Source: a virus. Taken from it: a stretch of DNA of 58,923 nucleotides. Positions 1 through 8,040 of this stretch are shown here, in pieces. Below the pieces are notes generated by a model that worked only from the letters and a program-made list of their open reading frames with translations, had not been told where the DNA came from and searched no databases. Made by a program: the position numbers and the translations under genes. The stretch lies in IMG/VR virus record IMGVR_UViG_3300046171_000010, positions 1 to 58,923 of that record. One strand, given 5' to 3'. The first letter of the stretch is position 1; each line of letters begins with the position of its first letter.

Positions 1-2209
1 GCACTCTACCTCTGGCGGCAACTACAACGTGGTTGTGGGCGATGAAGCGGGTACGGCTTTGACTACGGGGGATGACAATGTTGCTATCGGCTATGCCGCA
101 CTGGATGCCGAAGATACTGGCACGAAATCAATTGCTATCGGCACGAATGCGTTAGGCGCACAAAATATTGATGGTGCTAGTCATAATGTTGCCGTTGGTT
201 ATCACGCAGGTACAACAATAACCTCTGGTGCGTTTAACACGTTAGTGGGGAATCTTACGGGAGACGCTTTAACCACCGGCAATGAAAATGTCGCTTTCGG
301 TTTGAGTGCTTTAGGTAGTGATGTTGCAGGGAACAAATCGACCGCTTTGGGTAGAGGTACTTTAAAGGTACAAAACTTTACTGCGTCTACAGATTCTTAT
401 AATACGGCGGTTGGGTATGAAGCAGGCGCGGCAGTCACCACGGGCGTTCAGAACACTATAGTGGGTGGTCTTGCTGGTGATGCTCTCACGGAAGGTAGTA
501 ACAATACAGCCGTAGGTATAAACGCACTTACATCTGATATTAAAGGTAGCAAATCAACCGCTATAGGCTCTGGAGCATTGGCAATTCAAGGCTTTTCTTC
601 GGCTACGGATGTTTACAATACGGCAGTCGGTTTCAACGCAGGAGTCTCAGTCACCACGGGCATTCAAAACACCTTGGTGGGTGGTCTTGCTGGGGATGCA
701 CTAACTGATGCAGATTACAACGTAGCTTTAGGTTATCAGGCTTTAACTGGAGACACTTTAGGTTCAAGAAGTGTCGCTGTAGGTCGCAGGGCATTAGCCA
801 CACAAAACTTTACTACGGCTACAGACTCTTACAATACGGCTATGGGCTACGCTGCGGGTGAATCAGTCACCACAGGAACTAAAAACACTATCCTTGGTGG
901 CGAAGCTGGCGATGCTTTTACGGAAGGCTCAGACAATGTTGCCTTGGGCTACAACGCTCTCACGGCAGATACTCTAGGAAGTCGATCAACAGCTTTAGGC
1001 AGGTCTGCACTTCAAAATCAAAACTTCACTACTGCGACAAACGCATACAACGTGGCTATTGGATACGCTGCTGGAGATGCAGTCACCACGGGAGATCGTA
1101 CAACCCTCGTTGGCGGTCTTGCTGGAGATGCGATTACTACCGCAGATGCTAACACTGCCGTTGGGTATGAGGCATTGAGCGGGGAAACAGGAGCCGAGGT
1201 AAATGTAGCAGTAGGTTTTCAAGCTTTAAAGGCTCAAAACATAGGATCTGGGTCAGGTAACAATGTCGCCGTAGGTTCAAATGCAGGTCTGTCAGTCACC
1301 ACGGGAATCCAGAACACCATAGTGGGTGGCCAAGCTGGCGATGCTCTTACGGATGCTGATGACAATACAGCTTTAGGAATATTTGCTTTAACCGCAGATA
1401 CTTTAGGCAGTAATACAACAGCTATTGGCGCTAGTGCGTTAGCTAATCAAAACTTTACATCAGCAACTGACAGCAACAATACCGCCGTTGGTTATTTTGC
1501 TGGTTTAAATGTAACCACGGGAACCGCTAACACGCTCATCGGCAATAATACTGGTCAAACTTTTACGGACGGCATACAAAATACGGCTCTAGGGTACGCA
1601 GCTTTAGGCAGCGCAACGCAAGGCGCTAGTTACAATCAATGTATCGGAACGGTTGCGGGTAATTCGATTACGTCTGGAAACAATAACATGGCTATCGGCT
1701 ATGGAGCTTTGCTGACAGGTAGGCCGGGAGGAAATGTCACAACAGGCAGTAACATAATTGGGATAGGCAATGCAGACCATACGGCAGCGCACATTCAAAT
1801 ATCGTTAACAATAGCTTCTGATGCAAGAGACAAAACAGACTTCACGCCTTTAGACCTCGGTTTAGATTTTGTTAAGTCTTTATCGCCTTTCACCTACAAG
1901 TGGGATAAACGCTCAAAATATGGTGACAACACTGCCGCTGACTATGATCTTTCAGCACAAACTCCAGATGGCACTCACAAAGAAGACTGGCTAGACATAG
2001 GTTTTAAAGCTCAAGAAGTAGAAGCCTTAGAAATTGCCGCAGGGTACAACAAAGACAACAAGACCAATCTAGTATCTAGCTGTTCTGAAGATGGTAAGCA
2101 GATGGGCCTTCAGTACGAAAAGTTCGTACCTATCTTAGTCAAAGCAATCCAAGACCAAGATGCAATCATCACAGCACTTACAGCGCGTGTCGCCGCGCTG
2201 GAATCATAA
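1..2209 (+). CDS. Tail fibre/spike, C-terminal part, with S74 chaperone domain (5' partial)
   Basis: The reading frame is open from base 2, so the gene begins outside this end; its N-terminus is probably the partial gene at 58419-58923. The first roughly 600 residues are repeats of about 35-70 residues built on motifs such as NTAVGYEAG, TTGxQNT and GGLAGDALT, the pattern of trimeric beta-helical shafts with a hydrophobic and glycine rhythm. From about base 1816 (SDARDKTDF) the sequence becomes a C-terminal intramolecular chaperone / Peptidase S74 domain: the ARDK stretch, SLSPFTYKW, IGFKAQEVE and a closing coiled coil. In that family the domain trimerises the fibre and is cut off autocatalytically just before the conserved Ser-Asp. 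Role: host receptor binding at the tail tip. Confidence 0.85.
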   Translation, partial: HSTSGGNYNVVVGDEAGTALTTGDDNVAIGYAALDAEDTGTKSIAIGTNALGAQNIDGASHNVAVGYHAGTTITSGAFNTLVGNLTGDALTTGNENVAFGLSALGSDVAGNKSTALGRGTLKVQNFTASTDSYNTAVGYEAGAAVTTGVQNTIVGGLAGDALTEGSNNTAVGINALTSDIKGSKSTAIGSGALAIQGFSSATDVYNTAVGFNAGVSVTTGIQNTLVGGLAGDALTDADYNVALGYQALTGDTLGSRSVAVGRRALATQNFTTATDSYNTAMGYAAGESVTTGTKNTILGGEAGDAFTEGSDNVALGYNALTADTLGSRSTALGRSALQNQNFTTATNAYNVAIGYAAGDAVTTGDRTTLVGGLAGDAITTADANTAVGYEALSGETGAEVNVAVGFQALKAQNIGSGSGNNVAVGSNAGLSVTTGIQNTIVGGQAGDALTDADDNTALGIFALTADTLGSNTTAIGASALANQNFTSATDSNNTAVGYFAGLNVTTGTANTLIGNNTGQTFTDGIQNTALGYAALGSATQGASYNQCIGTVAGNSITSGNNNMAIGYGALLTGRPGGNVTTGSNIIGIGNADHTAAHIQISLTIASDARDKTDFTPLDLGLDFVKSLSPFTYKWDKRSKYGDNTAADYDLSAQTPDGTHKEDWLDIGFKAQEVEALEIAAGYNKDNKTNLVSSCSEDGKQMGLQYEKFVPILVKAIQDQDAIITALTARVAALES

Positions 2210-2219
2210 GGAGGACATC

Positions 2220-2480
2220 ATGTCTGAAGAAGCAGTAGCCCGTACCGACGAAGAAAAAGCCAAGATGTATCAAGCGATGCTAGATGGCGCTAATGTCATT
2301 ACCAGCGTGCTAGATGCAAACAACGAGTATGGCAATGACCTGACGAATGCTGAAAAGCAGGAAAAGGTTTTGCGTAGCTCTGGATACCTTGAATACGGCA
2401 AGGCGCTAGGCGATTGGGGGTCAGAAGACTTTTCTGCTATCGACAGTGCTGTTACCGCAGCCAAAGCATATACACCATAA
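2220..2480 (+). CDS. Small hypothetical protein (86 aa)
   Basis: An acidic, probably helical protein of 86 residues. An in-frame start exists 60 bases upstream inside the fibre gene, but the ATG at 2220 is preceded by AAGGAGG at ideal spacing, so I start there. No domain is recognised. Small genes of this kind often follow fibre genes in short-tailed phages and may be fibre-associated or chaperones; that is inference only. Confidence 0.7.
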   Translation: MSEEAVARTDEEKAKMYQAMLDGANVITSVLDANNEYGNDLTNAEKQEKVLRSSGYLEYGKALGDWGSEDFSAIDSAVTAAKAYTP

Positions 2481-2493
2481 GGAAAAATAGACC

Positions 2494-2676
2494 GTGCAAA
2501 TTAGCCTAGAAGAAAACGAGATCAACGCAATCCTAGCGATCCTTGGCGATATGCCAAGTAAGTCAGGCACTTGGCCTTTGATGATGAAGATTAAGGTACA
2601 AGCTGACGCGCAACTCGTTGAGCCAGAAGAGGACGAAGAAGGCGAGGAAGAGACTGAAGAAGTCGTAAATGGCTGA
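2494..2676 (+). CDS. Small acidic hypothetical protein (60 aa), GTG start
   Basis: GTG start preceded by AAGGA about 9 bases upstream. Residues 1-40 form a compact segment beginning MQISLEENEINAILAILGD; the last 20 are almost entirely Glu and Asp. The N-terminal pattern recurs in small phage proteins of unknown role near lysis genes. It overlaps the next gene by 8 bases, indicating translational coupling. Confidence 0.65.
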   Translation: MQISLEENEINAILAILGDMPSKSGTWPLMMKIKVQADAQLVEPEEDEEGEEETEEVVNG

Positions 2677-3379
2677 AATACAGTTTCAGATGCACCCACT
2701 GCCGTCAGTGTTTCTGATGGAGTTGGACATCCCGACAGAGTTTGTTGAGTCCTGTAACGACTACCTTGATGAGCTAGTTACACAGGACGATAAGGTTAGC
2801 GCAGCGCATACGCTGGTTGGTCAGATCAAGACAGGTGAGCAGCTTGTAATGGATCACGAAGATCCAAGGCTGGCACCGTTTTCTAGGTTCTTGTGCGAGA
2901 TGGGCGTGACGTATATTAACCAGTTTATGGCCCAATCTGGTCAGTCGCTGGACGGTAACAGAAACGTCGAAATGGATGAGCTATGGTCAGTCCACAGCTA
3001 CGAGGGCGATTACAACCCGATCCATGACCACGGCACGAAGACGGTGATGGGCATTAGCTGTACGACATGGACTAAGGTGCCGCCACAGATAGTGCAGGGG
3101 CCAAGGCCGGGATCGCAAGAATACGGGCTGTATAACGCCTCTGGTGAGTCAGATGGCTGTTTGTGCTTCAACTACGGACAGAGCAGCACATGGGATAGAG
3201 AACGGCTCAAGCCTACGCAGAATGTCGTAGTCAGGCCGCAGGTGGGACGGTTATATATGTTTCCATCGTGGATGCAGCATATGGTGTATCCGTTTCAGGG
3301 GGAAGGCGAGCGAAGGACAGTAGCCGCCAATATCAATTGTTTTCCTGTAGAGGGACAGCAAAATGGACATAAGCATTAG
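2669..3379 (+). CDS. Putative 2OG-Fe(II) oxygenase
   Basis: This 236-residue protein has the look of phage-borne 2-oxoglutarate/Fe(II) dioxygenases. A double-stranded beta-helix region carries HDHG (His119, Asp120, His121) as candidate first iron ligands. MQHMVYPF (His204) follows about 80 residues later as the distal His, then ERRTVAANIN with Arg216 as the likely 2OG carboxylate-binding residue. Such enzymes hydroxylate proteins, nucleotides or small molecules using O2 and 2OG; the substrate cannot be inferred. It sits between small virion-type genes, not replication genes, so virion protein modification or auxiliary metabolism are both possible. The exact HxD assignment is uncertain. Confidence 0.65.
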   Translation: MAEIQFQMHPLPSVFLMELDIPTEFVESCNDYLDELVTQDDKVSAAHTLVGQIKTGEQLVMDHEDPRLAPFSRFLCEMGVTYINQFMAQSGQSLDGNRNVEMDELWSVHSYEGDYNPIHDHGTKTVMGISCTTWTKVPPQIVQGPRPGSQEYGLYNASGESDGCLCFNYGQSSTWDRERLKPTQNVVVRPQVGRLYMFPSWMQHMVYPFQGEGERRTVAANINCFPVEGQQNGHKH

Positions 3380-3566
3380 TGATACTGCTCAGATTAGTTG
3401 GAAGCAGATAGCCGTACAGAAACAAGAGCGGTTAAGAACAGGCGCTGAAGGCGAGACTGTGCGCGAGGCGGTGGAAACGATCATACCGACTATGTACACC
3501 AAAGAAGGTAACAAGGTAGAGGCGCAACCATTAGCGCCTACTCAACGAGTCAACATAAGCGTTTAG
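3363..3566 (+). CDS. Hypothetical protein (67 aa)
   Basis: 67 residues starting MDISISDTAQISWKQ, overlapping the oxygenase by 17 bases. The start lies inside the upstream gene, with AGAGGGACAGCAA as a plausible ribosome site. No motif is recognised; the central part is helical and charged (QKQERLRTGAEGETVREAVE). Function unknown. Confidence 0.6.
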   Translation: MDISISDTAQISWKQIAVQKQERLRTGAEGETVREAVETIIPTMYTKEGNKVEAQPLAPTQRVNISV

Positions 3567-3575
3567 GAGCTAACA

Positions 3576-3701
3576 ATGGCTGAACTCAGTGATGTACAAA
3601 AAAGGAAGCTGATAAAAGAACTTCGCGGGGCTTCCAAACTTCACGCCGGTCAAGCAGATCGAATTGAAAAGACTTTGGCGAAAAAGAAGAAGAAGAAGTG
3701 A
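3576..3701 (+). CDS. Small basic protein (41 aa)
   Basis: Short gene with a good TAGGAGC ribosome site 5 bases before ATG. The product is a helical segment (LSDVQKRKLIKELRGASKLH) ending in a run of six lysines. Comparable tiny Lys-tailed proteins precede lysis genes in other short-tailed phages. Its stop overlaps the next GTG start (GTGA), so the two are coupled. Confidence 0.6.
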   Translation: MAELSDVQKRKLIKELRGASKLHAGQADRIEKTLAKKKKKK

Positions 3702-3886
3702 GTGACGCAGGCGAAAAAGCACTAAACGAAGTGAACGCCCATGAGCGGGAGTGTGCCTTGCGCTACCAGCGTATTGAAGAGCGCCTTGCAGAAGGCTCTG
3801 ACAAGTTTAAGCACCTAGAACATCTTATCTACGGGTTGTATGCGTTAATTGCCGCAGCGGCTTTGCCGCAGTTCTTTATGGGGTAA
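3698..3886 (+). CDS. Small tail-anchored membrane protein (62 aa), XhlA/holin-associated-like
   Basis: GTG start overlapping the preceding stop. Residues 1-40 form an amphipathic, probably coiled-coil helix (HERECALRYQRIEERLAEG). Residues 42-60 are one hydrophobic segment (LIYGLYALIAAAALPQFF). This soluble-helix-plus-C-terminal-anchor layout resembles haemolysin XhlA-type proteins encoded beside holins. A role in membrane association of lysis proteins is inferred from position about 1 kb before the holin and lysozyme. Confidence 0.6.
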   Translation: MSDAGEKALNEVNAHERECALRYQRIEERLAEGSDKFKHLEHLIYGLYALIAAAALPQFFMG

Positions 3887-3889
3887 GCC

Positions 3890-4354
3890 ATGATTATTGA
3901 GTCTGTTGCAGCCGCTGGCATGTTGCTCCAGCAGATCAATTCGGTCATTCAAAATGTGAATGAGGGCAAGGCTAACGTCCAGCAGGCGATGTCCTTGGTA
4001 TCGGACTTCGGTGAAGCTCTTAACACGTTTGAGATAGACCGTAAGGCTTCGACGTTTAGCCCGTTATCAAAACACGACATCTTGAAGCTACAGATGTTGC
4101 GTAGGTCGCAGGAGCGATACCAAAAAGATCTTAGGGATTTGTTACTCGTCGCAGACCCTAAGCTGTTAGAGGATTATGACAATGCCATTAGACAGCAAGA
4201 GCATGACCGAAGAGCGCACGCACAAATGCTTGTTCGTAAGCGGAAAGAGCGCGAACATCTTATTAATCAGTTTTTAGTGGGAGGCACCACTTTGATTATT
4301 GGTGGAGCGATAATCGCCGGGGGTTTTGCAATCATATTGAGACTATACGGATGA
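3890..4354 (+). CDS. Hypothetical membrane protein (154 aa)
   Basis: Long helical, probably coiled-coil body (residues 1-125, many charged residues, LQMLRRSQERYQKDLRDLL), then a single C-terminal transmembrane helix (TTLIIGGAIIAGGFAIIL) and a short tail. The family is not one I can name. Position in the lysis cassette suggests an envelope function. It overlaps the next start by 4 bases (ATGA). Confidence 0.65.
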   Translation: MIIESVAAAGMLLQQINSVIQNVNEGKANVQQAMSLVSDFGEALNTFEIDRKASTFSPLSKHDILKLQMLRRSQERYQKDLRDLLLVADPKLLEDYDNAIRQQEHDRRAHAQMLVRKRKEREHLINQFLVGGTTLIIGGAIIAGGFAIILRLYG

Positions 4355-4566
4355 TAATGGCGTTCCTGCTAGTAGTGCTTGTTGAAGGTGAGCCGATTGC
4401 CGATCAGTTCTATTTTCGCAATATTCAACGGTGCAATCAGTTTGCACAGTGGGTCGAGTCGGGCAAGGTAGATCTGGTCAAAGACCGCAGAGTACAGCGA
4501 CAAACCAATATCAGCGCCTACTGTATACCTAAGCGTATCAATCAAAACACAAAGACATACGACTAA
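4351..4566 (+). CDS. Hypothetical protein (71 aa) with hydrophobic N-terminus
   Basis: Starts MIMAFLLVVLVEGEPI: a short hydrophobic stretch that may be a signal peptide or anchor, followed by a soluble region with two cysteines (QRCNQFAQW and SAYCIPKR) that could form a disulphide after export. Start and stop both overlap neighbours by 1-4 bases, showing tight coupling. A periplasmic, spanin-like position is possible, but there is no lipobox and no direct evidence. Confidence 0.55.
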   Translation: MIMAFLLVVLVEGEPIADQFYFRNIQRCNQFAQWVESGKVDLVKDRRVQRQTNISAYCIPKRINQNTKTYD

Positions 4567-4892
4567 TGGCAGCTAAGAAGTTACAAGAAGGCTCTGAATA
4601 CGCCGAATACGATGCGGATGGGGATGGTGTAGTCACCGACGAAGAGCTACAAACTAGCAAGGAGTTGCAGGAGCTGCGGTTACGGCATGAACGAGCCGAT
4701 GCTCAACGTGCTATGAGTTGGTTTGCCTTATGGGGGATGCTGTTATATCCCAGCTTGGTCGTGGCATCAGAGCTTTTTGGGCTGAATCAAGCAGCATCTA
4801 TTCTGGGCGATATGGCTGCGGTCTACTTTGTATCCGTTGCAGGTATACTGGCTGCGTTTTTTGGGGCGCAGGCTTGGTCAAATAGGAAATAG
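4566..4892 (+). CDS. EF-hand membrane protein in the lysis cassette (108 aa)
   Basis: Residues about 14-26 read YDADGDGVVTDEE, a canonical EF-hand calcium loop (Asp at 1, 3 and 5, Gly at 6, Glu at 12). A charged helix follows (LQELRLRHERADAQRAM), then two hydrophobic helices (FALWGMLLYPSLVVASELF and MAAVYFVSVAGILAAFFGAQAW). It lies 3 bases before the holin gene. Two-helix proteins here could be a second holin, an antiholin or a pinholin regulator; calcium binding would be an unusual control input. EF-hand and topology are read directly; function is inferred. Confidence 0.7.
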   Translation: MAAKKLQEGSEYAEYDADGDGVVTDEELQTSKELQELRLRHERADAQRAMSWFALWGMLLYPSLVVASELFGLNQAASILGDMAAVYFVSVAGILAAFFGAQAWSNRK

Positions 4893-4895
4893 ATT

Positions 4896-5279
4896 ATGAG
4901 TTTAGTCGGACAACTGATTGAGCCGGTTACAGGGCTGTTAGATAAGTTCATCGAAGACAAAGATCAGAAGAATGCGCTGGCACACGAGATCGCAACTATG
5001 TCAGAGCGCCACGCGCAGGAAGCACTCAAGGGCCAGCTTGAAATCAACAAGATGGAAGCTGCACATAAGTCGTTATTTGTAGCGGGGTGGCGACCTGCTA
5101 TTGGCTGGATCTGTGCGTTGGGCCTGCTCTACAACACCATCATCGCCAACATAATCAGCATCTGGGTAGATGTGCCAGAGGTAGATACAACGCTTCTTGT
5201 GCCCGTTATGATGGGTATGCTCGGATTGGGCGCAATGAGAAGCTACGAGAAGGTCAATTCCGTAGCACGGGAGAGGTGA
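4896..5279 (+). CDS. Holin, GTA_holin_3TM type
   Basis: 127 residues. An N-terminal helical region (residues 1-55, LIEPVTGLLDKFIEDKDQKNA) precedes a conserved block, GWRPAIGWICALGLLYNTI, and further hydrophobic helices (LLVPVMMGMLGLGAMRSYEK). This is the pattern of the three-transmembrane holin family first described for gene-transfer-agent release. Holins permeabilise the inner membrane at a set time so that the lysozyme can reach peptidoglycan. The stop overlaps the lysozyme ATG (TGATG), a classic holin-endolysin coupling. Confidence 0.8.
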   Translation: MSLVGQLIEPVTGLLDKFIEDKDQKNALAHEIATMSERHAQEALKGQLEINKMEAAHKSLFVAGWRPAIGWICALGLLYNTIIANIISIWVDVPEVDTTLLVPVMMGMLGLGAMRSYEKVNSVARER

Positions 5280-5698
5280 TGAGCAAGCTAGTCGAAATGA
5301 TAAAGCGCCATGAAGGCGTCAAGTCTAAAGTCTATAAATGCAGTCAGGGGTTTGAAACCATAGGTGTTGGCAGAAACGTCTCAGAGTCTGGCCTTGGGTT
5401 GTCTGATGATGAAATCGAATACTTGTTGGCAAATGACATAGCGCGAGTAAAAAGCGAGCTTGCAGACACATATTTCTGGTTTAATGGCATTAACGAAGCG
5501 CGGCAAGATGCCATGATCGACATGTGCTTCAACCTTGGTCTGACCAGACTGCGTGGCTTTGTGAACGCTTTAGAGGCCATGTCACGCGAGCAGTTCGATA
5601 TTGCGGCGGACGAATTCATGGATAGCAAATGGGCGAAGCAAGTTGGGACGAGGGCGCTTCGTGTAACCGAAATGATCCGCGACGGTGAGTACCAGTAA
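5279..5698 (+). CDS. Endolysin: GH24 (T4-type) lysozyme
   Basis: 139 residues from the ATG that overlaps the holin stop; a longer in-frame extension to 5087 lies wholly inside the holin and is rejected. The catalytic layout is RHEG (Glu12), Cys21 where T4 lysozyme has Asp20, and Thr27 in TIGVG, with exactly the T4 spacing. DAMIDMCFNLG and the C-terminal ALRVTEMIRDG block also match GH24. It cleaves the MurNAc-GlcNAc glycosidic bond. There is no signal or SAR helix, so it should depend on the upstream holin for release. Confidence 0.88.
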   Translation: MSKLVEMIKRHEGVKSKVYKCSQGFETIGVGRNVSESGLGLSDDEIEYLLANDIARVKSELADTYFWFNGINEARQDAMIDMCFNLGLTRLRGFVNALEAMSREQFDIAADEFMDSKWAKQVGTRALRVTEMIRDGEYQ

Positions 5699-7548
5699 TG
5701 CCACTACGTAAGTTAACCCTACGCCCCGGTGTGAACAAAGAAGTTACACGTTATGTAGATGAAGAAGGCTGGGCTGACTGCGATAAAGTACGTTTTCGTG
5801 CTGGGTACCCCGAAAAAATAGGTGGATGGCAGCAAATATCTGGTAATACGTTCCTTGGTGTTGCACGTTCTCTATTCAATTGGGTTACGTTAGAAGGTCA
5901 AAATCTCCTTGGTGTCGGCACTAACCTCAAGTTTTACGTAGAAAAGGGTGGAGAATACTTTGATGTGACGCCTGAACGTACGCCGTCTGGTGTGTCTCTT
6001 ACTAATCCTTTTACGACTGTTTCTGGCTCTACCACTGTCACTGTTACAGATGCCAATGGAGGCTACATAAACGGTGATTTTGTCACGTTTAGCGGAGCTT
6101 CTGCTGCGGGTGGGCTGACCCTAAACGGAGAGTTTCAGATAACGTACTCTACCGGCAACACCTACACCATAGAATCAAGCAGCGCAGCTTCATCATCTGC
6201 CACTGGTGGGGGTTCTGTAACGGCAAAATACCAGATAAACATTGGCCCAGAGTTTGTTGTGCCTTTAGTTGGTTGGGGTGCTGGTGGGTGGAATGAAGGT
6301 ACATGGGGTAATGGATCTACTTCTACAGACTCTTTGCGTTTGTTTAGCCAGTCTAATTTCGGCGAAGATTTAGTATTTGGCCCTCGTGGTGACAGTATCT
6401 ACTACTGGGATGCTTCTGGAGGTCTTGAGACCCGCGCAGTAGAGCTATCTTCTCTATCGGGCGCTTCTAATACGCCAACAAAACAAAACTTTATACTTGT
6501 ATCCGATGTAAGTCGTTTTGTGTTCTGTTTTGGAGCCAATACGCTAGGTTCTGCGGTACAAGACCCCATGCTTATTCGATGGTCAGACCAAGAAGACGTT
6601 ACTAACTGGACTCCTAGTGCTACTAACCAAGCGGGTGATCTGCGTCTGTCTAAAGGTTCTGAAATAATAGGTGCGTTGCAGTCCCGCCAAGAAATACTGG
6701 TGTGGACAAACTCTGCGCTGTACGCATTGCAGTATCTAGGCGGTACGATTGTGTGGGGGTCTCAGCTTCTTGCAGATAACGTATCTATAGCTTCTCAAAA
6801 CGCTGCTTCTTTCTCGGATGGAGTCACTTACTGGATGGGGCTTGATTCCTTCTACGTATACGACGGCACCGTCAAAAACTTACCATGTGATCTAAAACGT
6901 CATGTATTTAACGATATAAACTACGAACAGATAGAACAGGTATTTGCGGGTACAAACGAAGGGTTTGACGAAGTTTGGTGGTTTTATCCGTCAGCTAGTT
7001 CAACCACTGTAGACAAGTATGTTGTGTACAACCATGCACAAGGTATTTGGTATTTTGGCAGTTTGGCTCGTTCTGCGTGGCTTGATACAGGTATTAGGCA
7101 GTTCCCTGTTGCAGCTACATACAGCAACAACTTAGTCACACATGAAGACGGTGTAGACGACAACGAAAGCGGCACAAGAGCAGCTATTACTGCATTTATA
7201 ACCTCTGGTGAGTTCGATATAGACGATGGTGACAGGTTCTCGTTTATACGCCGAGTGCTACCTGACTTGACGTTTGATGGATCTACTGCGGACAGCCCTA
7301 CAGCTACGCTAGAACTTCTACCGCTACAGTCTTCAGGTTCGGGATACAACAGCCCTGCATCAGAGGGTGGAAGCAGTAGTGGCTCCGTCGTGAGATCTGC
7401 AACAGTACCTGTCGAAAAGTACACCACACAGATAAACACGCGAGTGCGGGGCAGGCAGTTATCCATAAAGGTGCAGTCAGCAGATTTAGGCGTGCAGTGG
7501 CAGCTTGGAGCACCAAGGCTTGATATACGTCCTGATGGGAGGCGATAG
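5698..7548 (+). CDS. Structural tail protein, probable tail nozzle / DNA stabilisation protein (616 aa)
   Basis: 616 residues beginning MPLRKLTLRPGVNKEVTRY, with WADCDKVRFR and EKIGGWQ. This N-terminus is common to large tail proteins in short-tailed phages and reminiscent of beta-propeller proteins that plug the portal exit (P22 gp10 / T7 gp12 role). The sequence is beta-rich, with repeated GVARSLFNW, GTNLKFYVE and DSIYYWDAS blade-like units; residues about 100-180 form a Ser/Thr/Gly-rich inserted domain. ATG overlaps the lysozyme stop by one base. Structural role is confident; the precise name is inferred. Confidence 0.65.
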   Translation: MPLRKLTLRPGVNKEVTRYVDEEGWADCDKVRFRAGYPEKIGGWQQISGNTFLGVARSLFNWVTLEGQNLLGVGTNLKFYVEKGGEYFDVTPERTPSGVSLTNPFTTVSGSTTVTVTDANGGYINGDFVTFSGASAAGGLTLNGEFQITYSTGNTYTIESSSAASSSATGGGSVTAKYQINIGPEFVVPLVGWGAGGWNEGTWGNGSTSTDSLRLFSQSNFGEDLVFGPRGDSIYYWDASGGLETRAVELSSLSGASNTPTKQNFILVSDVSRFVFCFGANTLGSAVQDPMLIRWSDQEDVTNWTPSATNQAGDLRLSKGSEIIGALQSRQEILVWTNSALYALQYLGGTIVWGSQLLADNVSIASQNAASFSDGVTYWMGLDSFYVYDGTVKNLPCDLKRHVFNDINYEQIEQVFAGTNEGFDEVWWFYPSASSTTVDKYVVYNHAQGIWYFGSLARSAWLDTGIRQFPVAATYSNNLVTHEDGVDDNESGTRAAITAFITSGEFDIDDGDRFSFIRRVLPDLTFDGSTADSPTATLELLPLQSSGSGYNSPASEGGSSSGSVVRSATVPVEKYTTQINTRVRGRQLSIKVQSADLGVQWQLGAPRLDIRPDGRR

Positions 7549-7724
7549 TGACTACTTACAATTCCATAGCACCTCGGCTACCTACACCCCCAAAAGAATA
7601 CACGCAGGTGTCGTTTGAGCAGTTTAATAACGTATTGCGTATATACTTTAATCAGCTAGATGAGAGCATAAAAGAAGCAGCCGTTTCTACTGAATCTCAA
7701 GCGCAGGTGTGGTTCCTTGGCTAA
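7548..7724 (+). CDS. Small virion protein (58 aa), GTG start
   Basis: GTG start overlapping the preceding TAG by one base. Sequence MTTYNSIAPRLPTPP, then FEQFNNVLRIYFNQLDE and a short tail. Small proteins with the same proline-rich start and helix accompany tail nozzle genes in related phages. No known function. Confidence 0.6.
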   Translation: MTTYNSIAPRLPTPPKEYTQVSFEQFNNVLRIYFNQLDESIKEAAVSTESQAQVWFLG

Positions 7725-8040
7725 TCAATACAAAAACGCAAAGGTAGATTTGACTACCACTAACGCAACTACGCTGTACACATGCCCAACAGCAAAGACT
7801 GCGATTGTTAAGTCTATACTCGTGTCAGAAGATTCTGGCAACGCTGATACTATAACGGTAACGCTTACCGATGCTGCTACTGCGGTGTTCAGTGTATTTA
7901 AGGTCAAGGCTGTTGGCGCTAACGCCACAGTAGAACTGCTTACTGCACCTATAGTGGTAGAAGAGTCGGAGATATTGAAAGTCACTGCCGCAACCGCTAA
8001 CAGGTTACACGTTGTAGCCAGTTTACTGGAGGTTACGTAA
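7717..8040 (+). CDS. Small beta-rich virion protein (107 aa), TTG start
   Basis: Starts TTG within the end of the upstream gene (8-base overlap). The product is Thr/Val/Ala-rich and beta-predicted (TIVKS-like strands: TAIVKSILVSED, TITVTLTDAA, HVVASLLEVT), similar to small Ig-like or beta-sandwich head/tail decoration proteins of phages. Function is inferred from composition and place. Confidence 0.6.
   Translation: MANQYKNAKVDLTTTNATTLYTCPTAKTAIVKSILVSEDSGNADTITVTLTDAATAVFSVFKVKAVGANATVELLTAPIVVEESEILKVTAATANRLHVVASLLEVT

Noticed and set aside
29-1750. CRISPR-like periodicity in the fibre repeats
   Set aside because: Repeats are imperfect, of varying length, stay in one reading frame and encode a regular fibre motif.
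5087-5278. Longer start of the lysozyme
   Set aside because: Entirely within the holin gene; the TGATG overlap gives the natural start and the catalytic Glu at residue 12.
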